This document shows positions 16,115 through 25,043 of a DNA stretch of 39,656 bases, one piece after another (the stretch's first letter is position 1; every line of letters starts with the position of its first letter). The position numbers and the translations under genes were made by a program. The stretch is taken from contig JAJFUK010000059.1 of the NCBI GenBank assembly GCA_021372435.1, positions 1-39,656 on the forward strand. Direction: 5' to 3'. Source of the DNA: Actinomycetes bacterium (GTDB taxonomy: Bacteria; Actinomycetota; Thermoleophilia; RBG-16-64-13). The notes beneath the pieces were generated by a model that saw only the letters and a list, made by a program, of their open reading frames with translations, had not been told where the DNA came from and did no database searches.

Positions 16115-17305
16115 TCAGCGATGCCCGTAGCGACGGAAGACGAACCCGAGGATGGCTATGGCGGCGATGACGATGAGTACGCCGATGACGCCCCAGAGGG
16201 TCCCGGTCTTGACCGTGACCCTGATGTCCGACGTCGCGGAGGCCTGTTTAGCACTGGCCTTCATCGTGACCACGTAGTCGCCCGCGATCGCGTTCTCCGC
16301 CGGATCGAACACCGCCACGACCGTCTGCTGCTGACCGGCCGGCAGTACGTCGATGACACTCGGCTCGAACTTGACCTCCCAGTTCGCCGGAGCGGTGGCC
16401 GACAACTTCACTTCTTGCAGAGGCCCGGTCCCGTTGTTGCTGACCACGAACTGCACCCGGGTGACATCGCCGGCCTTCACCTCCGCGTTGAGATTGCCGT
16501 CCGGAGTAGTCAGCGAAAGAGTGTACGTACCCGTGATCTCGATCTGCAGCGGTATCTTCACGGTCTCGCCGCCGCCCACCGCCGTGACCATCACATCGTA
16601 GGTGCCCATCTCCACGTTCGGCGCAGGGGTCACCTTCAGGTTCAGGCCCTGCGAACCCTGGGAGTCGACGCTCACAGTAGGCGTCTCCTGGGAAGACCCC
16701 GAGGGCGTGAGCGACAAGGTCCAGTTCTCCGGACCATCGACTGTCAGGTTGTAGGTCCGTTCCTCGAGAGTGCTGTTCTTGAGCGTGAGCGAGAAGGTGA
16801 AGGTGGCGGTGGCGGGGCCGCGCAGTGAGCTGTACTCGGCCGTCAGTTCGGTGGTCCCGCCTTCGAGCTCACTGACTTTCAGCGAGATGGGGAGCGATAC
16901 GGAGGTCCCACCGGCCCGGGCGACCACCGTGAGGGTCTCGGTGGTCTCTGCTTGACCGGCGGGGATCTTGACCTGAAGATCGAGCGAACGGGGAGACTCG
17001 GGGTCGGTCTGGATGGCGGAGACCGGCCGTCCTCCGCCCAGTATCGAAGCTTCCCACCCCTCCGGTACGCCCTGGACCGACAGGTCCACCCGCTGCACGA
17101 CTTCATCAGCCACCGTGAGGTCGATGGTCACGGTCTGCCCGGGTTGGACCGTCATCGCCAGGTAGGGGGTGGTGACGGTAACGGCCTGGGCGTCACCGCC
17201 CCCGCCTGCCAGGAGCAGCATGAAGGCCAGAGCCACCGCGAGACCGGACGCAGCCGACCCCACCGCGCAACGCCGAAGATGCGACCCACGAGTGAAATGA
17301 CGCAT
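16115..17305 (-). CDS. Exported, membrane-anchored NEW3-domain protein of an ABC operon
   Basis: This is a 396-residue extracytoplasmic protein. The N-terminus [16 protein letters not shown] leads into a hydrophobic signal segment ([10 protein letters not shown]), with likely processing after GGGDAQA. Four or so beta-rich repeats follow, with the NEW3 flavour seen in [37 protein letters not shown] and [22 protein letters not shown]-terminal transmembrane helix ([19 protein letters not shown]) ends in RRYGHR. CGGAGGT is 9 bases before ATG 17305. NEW3 proteins are repeatedly encoded next to ABC-2 exporters, so it probably works outside the cell with the two downstream products; the cargo is unknown. 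Confidence 0.88.
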   Translation of the reverse strand: MRHFTRGSHLRRCAVGSAASGLAVALAFMLLLAGGGGDAQAVTVTTPYLAMTVQPGQTVTIDLTVADEVVQRVDLSVQGVPEGWEASILGGGRPVSAIQTDPESPRSLDLQVKIPAGQAETTETLTVVARAGGTSVSLPISLKVSELEGGTTELTAEYSSLRGPATATFTFSLTLKNSTLEERTYNLTVDGPENWTLSLTPSGSSQETPTVSVDSQGSQGLNLKVTPAPNVEMGTYDVMVTAVGGGETVKIPLQIEITGTYTLSLTTPDGNLNAEVKAGDVTRVQFVVSNNGTGPLQEVKLSATAPANWEVKFEPSVIDVLPAGQQQTVVAVFDPAENAIAGDYVVTMKASAKQASATSDIRVTVKTGTLWGVIGVLIVIAAIAILGFVFRRYGHR

Positions 17306-17594
17306 GGTTAACGACCTCCGAAGCATGCCGAGTGTTATGGCCCGCACCACCCGCGCAACCCTGTCCAGGGCAGCACGCAGCCCAGACGTACCGGAGAAGT
17401 TTACCAACCCTCGATAAAATCCGCATAAGATTTCTGAGAACCGACGCGCGTGAACCTGCTCACTGGGGCTCAACGCGGTCCGGGGCCGGATGACCGCCCG
17501 CGTTTCCTTCGTCGGCTTGTTTACAACCGCGCGCTTGGTGGTAGAGGCTTGTATACAGAGTCACTCCTCAGACCCCCAGAGAGGCACAACACAC

Positions 17595-17960
17595 ATGGAT
17601 CCTCAAGAGGCCAAGCGACAACTCCTTGTCCTCCGTGCTCGACTTCTCGAGCAAGACGAGGCGCTCAGCGAATCGCTGGGCATCTCGTTGGAAGAGGAAT
17701 CAGGAGAGGAGTCATCGGACCAGCACTCGGCGGATGTCGCCGCCGTCACCTTGACGCGCGAGATGGACCTCTCTCTCAGGTCGACCATCGAGCACCTCCT
17801 TGCCCAGGTCGACCGAGCACTGGAGAAGATCGAAGAGGGTACGTACGGACTCTGCGATCGCTGCGGCGCTCCCATCGAGGAGAGCCGGCTACAGGCGGTA
17901 CCGGAAGCTACGCTGTGCTTGGAACACCAGAGGGCTCTGGAACGGCAGGAAGAGATCTGA
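17595..17960 (+). CDS. DksA/TraR-family zinc-finger protein
   Basis: The 121-residue protein has an acidic coiled-coil N-terminal half (residues 1-80) and a C-terminal zinc finger, C87-x2-C90-x17-C108-x2-H111. In the consensus the fourth ligand is usually Cys, so the finger here is C3H. The flanking GLCDRCGAPIEESRLQAVPEA is characteristic. Family members bind RNA polymerase in the secondary channel or are stress-linked regulators, but a regulatory target cannot be predicted. GAGAGG precedes the ATG by about 10 bases. It is transcribed away from the NEW3/ABC operon. Confidence 0.9.
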   Translation: MDPQEAKRQLLVLRARLLEQDEALSESLGISLEEESGEESSDQHSADVAAVTLTREMDLSLRSTIEHLLAQVDRALEKIEEGTYGLCDRCGAPIEESRLQAVPEATLCLEHQRALERQEEI

Positions 17961-17983
17961 GCCCGGCGGCCTGCTGAACAATG

Positions 17984-18022
17984 AAGCCCCGCCACCGCTC
18001 TACGCCGGCGGTGGCGGCTTTG
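17984..18022 (+). terminator. Hairpin terminator between dksA-like and HEAT-repeat genes
   Basis: CCGCCACCGC (17989-17998) pairs with GCGGTGGCGG (18008-18017) around a 9-base loop. AAGC and CTTT flank it, giving a short U-rich tail on the plus strand. The two genes converge here, so it may act in both directions. Confidence 0.8.
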
Positions 18023-18035
18023 TCTGTGAGCACCC

Positions 18036-18551
18036 CTAGCCTTCGTGCAGCGCCCGCAATGCCGCCAGCGCCTTCTCTGCTTGGGCCGCGATGACCCCGA
18101 CATCCGGGGCGGAGTCCTCGAGGGCGACGAGCACAGGCTCCAGGATGTCTCGCAAGACGCCGTTCCGCGCCGCCAGGTCGTGCAAGACGTGGTGGGCACT
18201 CTTACAGAAGGGCTTCGATCCTGCGTTCTCGTTCTGAGTGAGGGCCAGCAGCACGTGAGGAACGGAGCGGGTCCCCAGGTTGATCAACGCCACCGCCGCC
18301 AGCCAACCGATGTCCGACCGCCCGCCGCCGAGCAACGCCACCAAGCCGGGGATCGCGGCCGGCTCGGGGATCTCCGCCAGAGCCTTGGCCGCTTCCCAGC
18401 GCAACCGAGGCTCCGGACTGTCCAGCAGCCCGACCAGCAGGTCGAGTGCCGGCTCGCCGATCGCGGCTAAGGTCTCGCGGGCCTGGAGCCGTGCCCTGCC
18501 GTCGTCTCCGGCCAAGTCTGTGAGCAATCGTTCCCGCCAATCGGATCCCAT
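18036..18551 (-). CDS. HEAT-repeat protein
   Basis: This 171-residue soluble protein is built of helical repeats. ARETLAAIGEPALDLLVGLL, RWEAAKALAEIPEPAAIPGLVALL, WLAAVALINLGTRSVPHVLLAL and a last degenerate copy give about four HEAT units. No catalytic residues are evident, and such proteins usually mediate protein contacts. ATG 18551 is preceded by GGGGAGG 7 bases upstream and is preferred to a start 12 codons earlier. It converges with the DksA-like gene, and the partner is unknown. Confidence 0.8.
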   Translation of the reverse strand: MGSDWRERLLTDLAGDDGRARLQARETLAAIGEPALDLLVGLLDSPEPRLRWEAAKALAEIPEPAAIPGLVALLGGGRSDIGWLAAVALINLGTRSVPHVLLALTQNENAGSKPFCKSAHHVLHDLAARNGVLRDILEPVLVALEDSAPDVGVIAAQAEKALAALRALHEG

Positions 18552-18693
18552 CTCCCGGCCTCCCCTCCCGTGGTCACGCGGCGACACTACCAGTCTACCC
18601 CAGGCTGCGGACCGGGGCAGGGCATCGACCGAGGGGGGGCATCAGCCTGCACGGCCCGCGGCACCGCGCCCACCGCCACAGGGCGAAGGGCGA

Positions 18694-18709
18694 GGCGCTT
18701 CACAGCGCC
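18694..18709 (-). terminator. Small hairpin spanning the Fe-ADH stop codon
   Basis: GGCGCT and AGCGCC pair around the four bases TCAC, overlapping the TGA of the alcohol dehydrogenase gene. The 6-bp stem is short, so termination is only possible. Confidence 0.35.
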
Positions 18710-19854
18710 GCCTCGACGATCGCGGCCAGCTCCTCGGATGTCAGTTCGACGGGATTGGGCTTCATGCTGCTGGCCCGCGCCGCCTTCCCTACCAGTTCGG
18801 GTATCCGTTCCGGGGTGAGACCGTGGTCGCGCAGCCGAGGAATGTCCAAGTCCGTGATCAGCCGGTCCAGCCATCCCACAGCGTCCTCCGCCTCTGCTTC
18901 TGGGTTGTCGGTCAGCAACCGCGCTACCTCGCGATAGCGAGGGAGAGCCCCGCTTCCCGGCTCCCGGGCGCGCAGGGCGCGCAGGTTCGCCTCCACCACC
19001 CGTGGCAGCAAGGCCGCGCACAGCGCGCCGTGGGGGGCGCGGATCATCCCTCCCAGCGGCCCGGCCAGCCCGTGGACCGCTCCGAGGCCCGCGTTCGCCA
19101 GAGCCATCCCTCCGAAAAGGCCGGCGAGCGCCATGTCCTCGCGCGCCCGGGCATCGTATCCGGCGGCGACCGCCGCCCGCAGGGAACGCGCCGCCCGGCT
19201 CATGCCCTCCCGGCAAAGCCCGTCGGTGAGCGGATTCGCACGCTTGGACACAAAGGGCTCGATCAGCTGCGCTAAGGCGTCCAGGCCGGTGGCGGCGGTG
19301 ACGGCAGCAGGCAGACCGTAGGTCAGTTCCGGGTCGACCAACGCGAGTCTGGGCAACATCATCGGGCTGCGCAGGCTCACCTTGACGCGGTGCTCCGGCG
19401 AGGCCAGCACCGAGTTGGCCGTCACTTCCGAGCCGGTACCGGCGGTGGTCGGGATCGCCACCAACGGCACCGGCGGCACGATCAAAGCCTTCCCGCGGCC
19501 GACGATCTCCACGTAGTCGGCGACGTCGCCGTCGTTGGTAAGCAGGATGGCGACCGCCTTCGCCGCGTCCAGAGCAGCACCACCGCCGAACCCGATGACG
19601 CAGTCGCACCCTTCATCCCGGGCCAGGGCCGTACCCCGGCGGACCGTGTCCACCTCCGGCTCCCCCGCCACCGGGAAGACGCCGACCTCCAGCTTCTTCT
19701 CGCGCAAAAGGGCGAGCAGGTCCCCGGCGCGCTCGGGCGTGCGTCCCGTCACCACGAGGGCGTGCCTGCCCAAAGCCCGGGCTATGTCACCGATCTCGCC
19801 CAGCCTGCCCGCTCCGAAGATGATCCGCGCCGCGGTGGCGAACTCGAAGGCCAT
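18700..19854 (-). CDS. Iron-containing (group III) alcohol dehydrogenase-like protein
   Basis: The 384-residue protein has the group III dehydrogenase fold. GFGGGAALDAAKAVAI (near residue 88) and PTTAGTGSEVT (135-145) bind NAD(P). The metal-ligand positions read D192, Q196, H261 and H275. The second is normally His (DxxxH), but here the motif is DALAQLIEPFV, a variant that may change the metal or its affinity. The ATG is one base past the stop of the ABM-domain gene (TGACATG), so the two are translationally coupled. The product is probably an NAD(P)-dependent alcohol or aldehyde reductase/oxidase; maleylacetate reductase-like activity is an alternative. Confidence 0.9.
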   Translation of the reverse strand: MAFEFATAARIIFGAGRLGEIGDIARALGRHALVVTGRTPERAGDLLALLREKKLEVGVFPVAGEPEVDTVRRGTALARDEGCDCVIGFGGGAALDAAKAVAILLTNDGDVADYVEIVGRGKALIVPPVPLVAIPTTAGTGSEVTANSVLASPEHRVKVSLRSPMMLPRLALVDPELTYGLPAAVTAATGLDALAQLIEPFVSKRANPLTDGLCREGMSRAARSLRAAVAAGYDARAREDMALAGLFGGMALANAGLGAVHGLAGPLGGMIRAPHGALCAALLPRVVEANLRALRAREPGSGALPRYREVARLLTDNPEAEAEDAVGWLDRLITDLDIPRLRDHGLTPERIPELVGKAARASSMKPNPVELTSEELAAIVEAAL

Positions 19855-19855
19855 G

Positions 19856-20176
19856 TCACCAGCCCTCAGGTCCAGGGAAGATGTTCACGTACCTCACGCT
19901 GGAGCGCGGCTCAGCCATCATCGGCCCAACCGCGTCCCGCCACGCCTGGTAGTGGGCGGTCTCTTTGTGCGCATCGGCGGCCTCAGCCGTGCGGTACGCC
20001 TCCACAAGGACAAAACGCGTCGGCTCGTCCTGCTGCTGCACGACATCGAAGCGGGCGATGCCCGGTTCCGCGAGACTGTGACGAGCGTTCTCGCAGGTGG
20101 CCGCCTTGAACTGTGAGACGTATTCCGGCAGAACATGGACGTGAACGTGTACGATCAGCATAGCGTTCGTTTCCAT
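19856..20176 (-). CDS. Antibiotic biosynthesis monooxygenase (ABM/YgiN-like) domain protein
   Basis: This 106-residue single-domain protein has the dimeric ferredoxin-like fold. The block [21 protein letters not shown] opens it, and [37 protein letters not shown] is the family core. Such proteins oxidise quinols or aromatics without cofactor, or handle reactive small molecules. AAGGAGGG lies 4 bases before the ATG. It is coupled to the Fe-ADH gene, which suggests a shared small-molecule redox pathway (inference). Confidence 0.9.
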   Translation of the reverse strand: METNAMLIVHVHVHVLPEYVSQFKAATCENARHSLAEPGIARFDVVQQQDEPTRFVLVEAYRTAEAADAHKETAHYQAWRDAVGPMMAEPRSSVRYVNIFPGPEGW

Positions 20177-20203
20177 CGGCCCTCCTTCAAGCGGCTTTTG
20201 AAC

Positions 20204-20278
20204 GACCCCGGCCTGACCGGTTCCGGCTTGACCGACCCCGGGTCGACCGGCCCCGGCCTGACCGACTCCGAGTCGAGT
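20204..20278. repeat. Five tandem 15-bp repeats in a divergent promoter region
   Basis: Units begin at 20204, 20219, 20234, 20249 and 20264: GACCCCGGCCTGACC, GGTTCCGGCTTGACC, GACCCCGGGTCGACC, GGCCCCGGCCTGACC and GACTCCGAGTCGAGT. They lie between the ABM and VanW genes, 28 bases upstream of the ABM start, and no gene on either strand covers them. Confidence 0.9.
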
Positions 20279-20397
20279 TTAACTCCCGGTCCGCGGAAAC
20301 GTGTCCCCCCGCCCGGCGGCGTTTCCGCCGCCGTCTGCCGGAAGCGCCCCGCCATCTGCTATCTTGTGCCATCTGCCTTCTTGGAGGTGCGAGCTTT

Positions 20398-22251
20398 TTG
20401 AGTAGTGTGACCGCTGCGTCGAGACACCGGCCCGGCCGGAAGCGCCGTCGGGCCCTCCTCATAGTCGGTTCCCTCGTCGCGGTCCTGGCGCTGGCCGTCC
20501 TGATCGACTCAGCGCTGTATTACGGGAAGGTCCACGCGGGAGTGAGCGTGGCCGGTCGCAGCCTGGGCGGTCTCACCCACGATGAGGCCGTGGCTCTTGT
20601 CACCCGCGTGACCAAGGAGACAGGGAACAGCGCAGTCGTCCTTGAGAGCGGAGATAAGAAGTGGACCGTCACCCCTGCCGACGTCGGGGCGAAGGTCGAC
20701 ATAGCCGGGGCGGTGGCGGCCGCACTCGACGTCTCGCGGAAGAGCAACTTCCTCATCGACCTCGGGCGCCGCTTCACCCTTTTCTTCGATGGCGAAGACA
20801 TCCCCCTGCAGGGCACCCTCGACACGACACTCTTGGACGCACTCCTGGGCGAAGTGGCTCAGAAGCTGGACGTGCCGCCCGTCGACGCCGGTCTCGCCAT
20901 CGAAGGAGACGAGATCACGGTCGTCGAAGGCCGGAAAGGGCTGGTCGTCGACCGGGATGCCCTTGCGGAGCGACTGCGGTCCCTCCTCCTGACGTTCCAG
21001 GCTGCGGAGCTGCCGGTGCCCATGGTCGTCGCTGAACCCGCGCTGCGGGTCGATGAGACCCAGGAGGCCGTCGAACAGGCCAAGATCATGATCTCCGCCC
21101 CCGTGGTGCTGAGGGCGGACTCCCGGGTCTGGAGCCTGACCCCGGAGCAGATCGCCGCCTACATGGATTTCACCGCTGTAGATCGCGACGGCGTCTCCAC
21201 GCTCGTCTGCCACCTCTCGGCCGACAGGATGGGACCGTTCTTGAAGGACCTCGCCGCCTCGGTGGACAAGGCCCCCGTCGACGCCACCTTCGGGAGCAAC
21301 GGCGAGCAGGCCTGGGTGATCCCCAGTGCCGTAGGAAAGACTCTCGATCACGAGAGGACCGCGGAGGCCCTGACCGCGGCGGCGCTCAAGACCAGCGCTC
21401 GGACGACCACCGCCGTTCTTGTCACTGTGCAGCCCGACCTTACCACCGAAGAAGCCGGGGCGATGGGAATCGAGGATCTGCTGGGCACCTTCACCACCAA
21501 GTGGGAGGGTACGGAAGACCGGCAGACGAACGTCCGCATCACGACGCAGTACGCGAGCAACGTGATCCTGGCTCCCGGAGAGGTCTACGATTTCGACAAG
21601 CAGATCGGTCCGCGGACCGAAGCCCGCGGTTACAAGCTTGCGCCGGGCATCACCAAAGGCGAGCTGGAGGACGTGCTCGGCGGCGGCATCTGCCAGGTGT
21701 CCACCACGCTCTTCAACGCGGCCTTCTTCGCGGGACTCGAGATAGTGGAGCGCAAGAACCACTCCATCTACATCGATCACTATCCCAAAGGCAGGGACGC
21801 GACCGTCAGCGCCGGCGGGCCCAACATACGCTTCCGTAACGACACTGCGCACCATATCCTGGTCCGCGGCCACTCAGACGGCATCACCACCACCTTCAAC
21901 ATCTACGGCTCCGACGACGGGCGTACGGTGAGCCACACGACCGGCGACTTCTACGACGAAGTGGAGATGGCCACCTACGAGATCCCTGCGTACTGGCTGG
22001 GACCGGGGACCACCTACGTCAAGATCGCCGGGCAGCCGGGCAAGTCGATCAAGGTGGAGCGCACGGTGAAGGCCAAGGACGGCTCCGTGCTCCACAAGGA
22101 CACCTTCGTGAGTACGTGGAAGATGATCACCCGCGAGATCGAGGTGGGCACGGGGCCCACGACGACCACCACTCAGCGGCGGACGACCACGACGCAGCCT
22201 TCCTCCACCACCGGCAGCACCGGGCCGCCGCCCTCCGGCGGCGGCCCGTAG
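20398..22251 (+). CDS. VanW/YoaR-family cell-wall protein
   Basis: The 617-residue protein starts at TTG 20398, supported by GGAGGTG nine bases upstream. A basic N-terminus (RHRPGRKRRR) precedes a membrane or signal segment (ALLIVGSLVAVLALAVLI). Residues about 45-330 hold two YoaR-like putative peptidoglycan-binding domains (VHAGVSVAGRSLGGLTHDEA). The VanW domain at about 385-520 includes YDFDKQIGPRTEARGYK, GGGICQVSTTLFNAAFFAGLE and GRDATVSAGGPNIRFRNDT. The tail is Thr-rich and ends GPPPSGGGP. VanW proteins occur in some vancomycin-resistance clusters with no proven enzyme activity; no van genes are nearby, so a general envelope role is likelier. Confidence 0.92.
   Translation: MSSVTAASRHRPGRKRRRALLIVGSLVAVLALAVLIDSALYYGKVHAGVSVAGRSLGGLTHDEAVALVTRVTKETGNSAVVLESGDKKWTVTPADVGAKVDIAGAVAAALDVSRKSNFLIDLGRRFTLFFDGEDIPLQGTLDTTLLDALLGEVAQKLDVPPVDAGLAIEGDEITVVEGRKGLVVDRDALAERLRSLLLTFQAAELPVPMVVAEPALRVDETQEAVEQAKIMISAPVVLRADSRVWSLTPEQIAAYMDFTAVDRDGVSTLVCHLSADRMGPFLKDLAASVDKAPVDATFGSNGEQAWVIPSAVGKTLDHERTAEALTAAALKTSARTTTAVLVTVQPDLTTEEAGAMGIEDLLGTFTTKWEGTEDRQTNVRITTQYASNVILAPGEVYDFDKQIGPRTEARGYKLAPGITKGELEDVLGGGICQVSTTLFNAAFFAGLEIVERKNHSIYIDHYPKGRDATVSAGGPNIRFRNDTAHHILVRGHSDGITTTFNIYGSDDGRTVSHTTGDFYDEVEMATYEIPAYWLGPGTTYVKIAGQPGKSIKVERTVKAKDGSVLHKDTFVSTWKMITREIEVGTGPTTTTTQRRTTTTQPSSTTGSTGPPPSGGGP
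22221..22248 (+). terminator. Coding-sequence-embedded hairpin abutting the VanW stop codon
   Basis: CGGGCCGCCGCC (22221-22232) and GGCGGCGGCCCG (22237-22248) form a perfect 12-bp stem around CTCC, and the TAG stop follows directly. The arms encode the final GPPPSGGGP of the protein. The structure is strong enough to be a terminator or a 3'-end protector, but no U tract follows. Confidence 0.6.
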
Positions 22252-22303
22252 ACGGCAGCAGATCCGCGCCGGCCGGGGCCGAGCGCGAGCCGCCTCCCGG
22301 GGG

Positions 22304-22327
22304 TCGCGCGGGCCGCGGCCCGCGCGA
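22304..22327. terminator. Perfect 24-bp palindrome between convergent genes
   Basis: The 24 bases from 22304 to 22327 equal their own reverse complement; the left half is TCGCGCGGGCCG. The sequence lies between the ends of vanW-like (plus) and the aminotransferase (minus), where a bidirectional terminator is expected. A protein-binding palindrome is the alternative. Confidence 0.6.
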
Positions 22328-22364
22328 AGTCCTGCTCGTGGCCGCTCAAGCCCGGCCCCAGAGC

Positions 22365-23741
22365 CTAGTACTCCTTCAGCACGTCGATCATGATCTCGGT
22401 GGCCTTGAGCGCGTAGTCGCGGGGGATGGTCAGCGGCGGCATGAATCGGAAGACGTTGCCGTAGCGCCCGCAGGGGGTGATGATGATCCCCTTGTTCAGG
22501 AGCTTCATGGCAATCTCGCCGCACACGCCCGGTTCCGGAGGCTGCTTGGTCTTCTGGTCGGCCACCACCTCGCACCCGATCATGAGGCCGCGGCCCCGCA
22601 CGTCTCCGATGGCCTTCACCGTCTTCATAGCCTCGGTAAGGATCCCCCGGATCTCCTCGCCCAGCCGGGTCGCCCGCCCCATCAGGTCCATCTCCGGATC
22701 CTGGATGAGGTCGATGTTGGTCAGGCACACCTCGCAGCCCAGCGCGTTGCCGGCGAAGGTGGAGGGCTGGGAACCTTCCGCCAGGCCGGCTTCGATATCG
22801 GCCCGGAAGGTCAGACCGGCCATGGGTAGGTCACCGCCCATGCCTTTACCCCAGGTAAGCATGTCGGGCTTCACCCCGGTGTGTTCGACGGCCCACATCT
22901 TGCCGGTACGGCCGGCCCCGGCCTGGACCTCGTCGGCCACGTACAGGCAGCCGTACTTCTCGCAGGCGGCCTTGATGAGCTGGAAGAACTCCGGCGGAGG
23001 AGCGACGTACCCGCCCTCGCCCTGCTGGGCCTCGACGATGACCGCCGCCACGTCGTCGGCGGCCGTGTAGGGGGTGTTGAGCACGTAGTCCACATACTTG
23101 CCGCACTGGACATCGCAGGCCGGGTAGGTCATGTTGAAGGGGCAGCGGTAGCAGTAGGCGTAGGGGAGGTGCTGGACCCCGGGGATGAGCGGGCCCCATC
23201 CGTGACGGTAGTTGTAGCCGGTGGTGAGGGCGGCCGTCCCGCACCAGACCCCGTGATAAGCGCCTTGGAAGGCGATGATCTGGCTGCAGCCCGTGTACCG
23301 CCGCGAGAACTTGATGGCCGTCTCGACCGCATCGGAACCGGCCTGGAACAGGGTGGTGTGGCAGTTGCCCCGTAGGCCTTCGGGCATGACCTCCGAGACC
23401 CTCTTGGCCAGTTGGATGCGCTTGGGGTTGGTGATATCGGTGGTGTGCATGATGACGCCGGACTGCCGCCGGATGGCCTCGAGGATCTTGGGATGGCCCC
23501 GCCCGACGGCGTTCACCGCCACCCCCGCGGCCATGTCGATGTAGAGGTTGCCGTCGGCATCCTTCACGGTGGCGCCTTTGCCGTGCTCGAGGATCACCGG
23601 GAAGCCGCCCCCGCCCCGGGTGAGGGCCTCATACTTGCGCGATTCTTCCATGAGGGCCGCGACCTTGGGCCCGGGGACCTCGCACACCATCTGGGGAGCA
23701 TCTTCGAAAGAGAGGGCTCTTAGTTCGGCTTCGGAGATCAT
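22365..23741 (-). CDS. Class-III PLP-dependent aminotransferase
   Basis: This 458-residue omega-aminotransferase has the fold-type I order: GKGATVKDADGNLYIDMAAGVAV; FQAGSDAVETAIKFSRRYTG; AYHGVWCGT; the cofactor-binding aspartate in YVADEVQAGAGRTGKMWA; and PLP lysine in TWGKGMGGDLPMAG. An insert rich in Cys and Tyr (YAYCYRCPFNMTYPAC) is typical of a 4-aminobutyrate/aspartate-family clade. AAAGGATGGAAGG precedes the ATG. Alanine dehydrogenase lies 85 bases upstream on the same strand, so the pair may move amino groups between an omega-amino acid and pyruvate/alanine with NAD-linked recycling. The exact amino donor is not decided. Confidence 0.92.
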   Translation of the reverse strand: MISEAELRALSFEDAPQMVCEVPGPKVAALMEESRKYEALTRGGGGFPVILEHGKGATVKDADGNLYIDMAAGVAVNAVGRGHPKILEAIRRQSGVIMHTTDITNPKRIQLAKRVSEVMPEGLRGNCHTTLFQAGSDAVETAIKFSRRYTGCSQIIAFQGAYHGVWCGTAALTTGYNYRHGWGPLIPGVQHLPYAYCYRCPFNMTYPACDVQCGKYVDYVLNTPYTAADDVAAVIVEAQQGEGGYVAPPPEFFQLIKAACEKYGCLYVADEVQAGAGRTGKMWAVEHTGVKPDMLTWGKGMGGDLPMAGLTFRADIEAGLAEGSQPSTFAGNALGCEVCLTNIDLIQDPEMDLMGRATRLGEEIRGILTEAMKTVKAIGDVRGRGLMIGCEVVADQKTKQPPEPGVCGEIAMKLLNKGIIITPCGRYGNVFRFMPPLTIPRDYALKATEIMIDVLKEY

Positions 23742-23826
23742 GACCTTCCATCCTTTCCTGACGGGATAGCGGGGATAGGAGAACCGTCGCGTTTACTTGG
23801 TCGCGTTGACTTGAGGATTTCCGTCC

Positions 23827-24942
23827 TTACAGGTCGGCCGGGGTGCAGGCCGTGTACTCCAGGTCCACGCCTTGGGCCACCGCTTCGCAGACCAGCTGCC
23901 CCCTCAGCACGTTCAGTCCTTTGAAGAGTGCGGGGTCACTTGCGAGGGCCGCTTTGTAGCCCAGGTTGGCCAGCTTAGAAACGTAAGGGAAGGTGGCGTT
24001 GGTGAGGGCGAAGGTGGAGGTACGGGAGACGGCGCCGGGCAGATTGGCGACGCAGTACATGGTAATGCCATCGACATCGAAGACCGGATCATCATGGGAC
24101 GTCGGCACGGCCCCTTCTACGCAGCCTCCCTGGTCGATGGCCACGTCGACCACCACCGACCCCTTGCGCATCTTGGCCATCATGGCCTGGGTGACGACCT
24201 TCTTAGCCCTCGCCCCCGGGATGAGAAGCGCACCCACCACGAGGTCGGCGTCGGCCACAGCCCGCTCGATGTTGTAGGCGTTGGAGGCAAGAACGGTCAC
24301 GCGACCGGAGAGCACGTCGGCGAGATACCGCAGACGGTCGAGGTTGATGTCGAGGATGGTGACGGCGGCCCCCATCCCCAGGGCAATCTTGGCGGCGTTG
24401 AGACCCACCACTCCCCCGCCGATGATGGTCACCTTCCCGGAAGAGGTGCCTGGGACGCCTCCCAGCAGCACCCCCGAGCCGCCGGCCGCCTTTTCCAGAT
24501 AGTGGGCGCCCACTTGGACCGAGAGCTTGCCCGCCACCTCGCTCATGGGAGTGAGCAGGGGCAGCGAGCCGTTCTCGAGTTGCACGGTCTCGTAGGCGAT
24601 GGCGATGACCTTCTGCTCGAGGAGGGCCTCGGTGAGATCGCGAGCCGGAGCGAGATGCAGATAGGTAAAGAGCACCTGGCCCTCTCTCAGCAGGGGATAC
24701 TCCTCCGGCAAGGGCTCCTTCACTTTGACGATCATGTCCGCCTGGGCGAAGATGTCTTCCGCCCCGGGAATGATCTTGGCTCCGGCCGCCACGTACTCGG
24801 CATCGGAGATGCCCGATCCTTCCCCGGCCGATTTTTCGATGAGCACAGTGTGGCCGTCATCCACCAGGCTGTCCACCCCCGCCGGTACGATGGCCACCCG
24901 GTATTCGTGGTTCTTGATCTCCTTGGGTACGCCGACGATCAT
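23827..24942 (-). CDS. ald: Alanine dehydrogenase
   Basis: This enzyme catalyses L-alanine + NAD+ to pyruvate + NH4+ + NADH. The 371-residue length is exactly typical when translation begins at ATG 24942, which GGGAGGGG precedes. Landmarks are the N-terminal [18 protein letters not shown], the active-site region [10 protein letters not shown], the Rossmann motif [20 protein letters not shown], and the [11 protein letters not shown] and [13 protein letters not shown] blocks. It leads an operon with the aminotransferase and is expressed from the promoter at 25044-25072. Confidence 0.96.
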   Translation of the reverse strand: MIVGVPKEIKNHEYRVAIVPAGVDSLVDDGHTVLIEKSAGEGSGISDAEYVAAGAKIIPGAEDIFAQADMIVKVKEPLPEEYPLLREGQVLFTYLHLAPARDLTEALLEQKVIAIAYETVQLENGSLPLLTPMSEVAGKLSVQVGAHYLEKAAGGSGVLLGGVPGTSSGKVTIIGGGVVGLNAAKIALGMGAAVTILDINLDRLRYLADVLSGRVTVLASNAYNIERAVADADLVVGALLIPGARAKKVVTQAMMAKMRKGSVVVDVAIDQGGCVEGAVPTSHDDPVFDVDGITMYCVANLPGAVSRTSTFALTNATFPYVSKLANLGYKAALASDPALFKGLNVLRGQLVCEAVAQGVDLEYTACTPADL

Positions 24943-25043
24943 GTTGCCCCTCCCACCAGTTCTTTGCACCTGACCACAGCGAGCGCGGCGTTTGCGCCAT
25001 ACGCATCCGCGCCGATCTCTATTAAACGCTTGGATAATATCAT

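Noticed and set aside
20509-21873. A 454-codon minus-strand open frame
   Set aside because: It is antisense to the VanW-family gene, which has clear conserved motifs, so the minus frame is a shadow.
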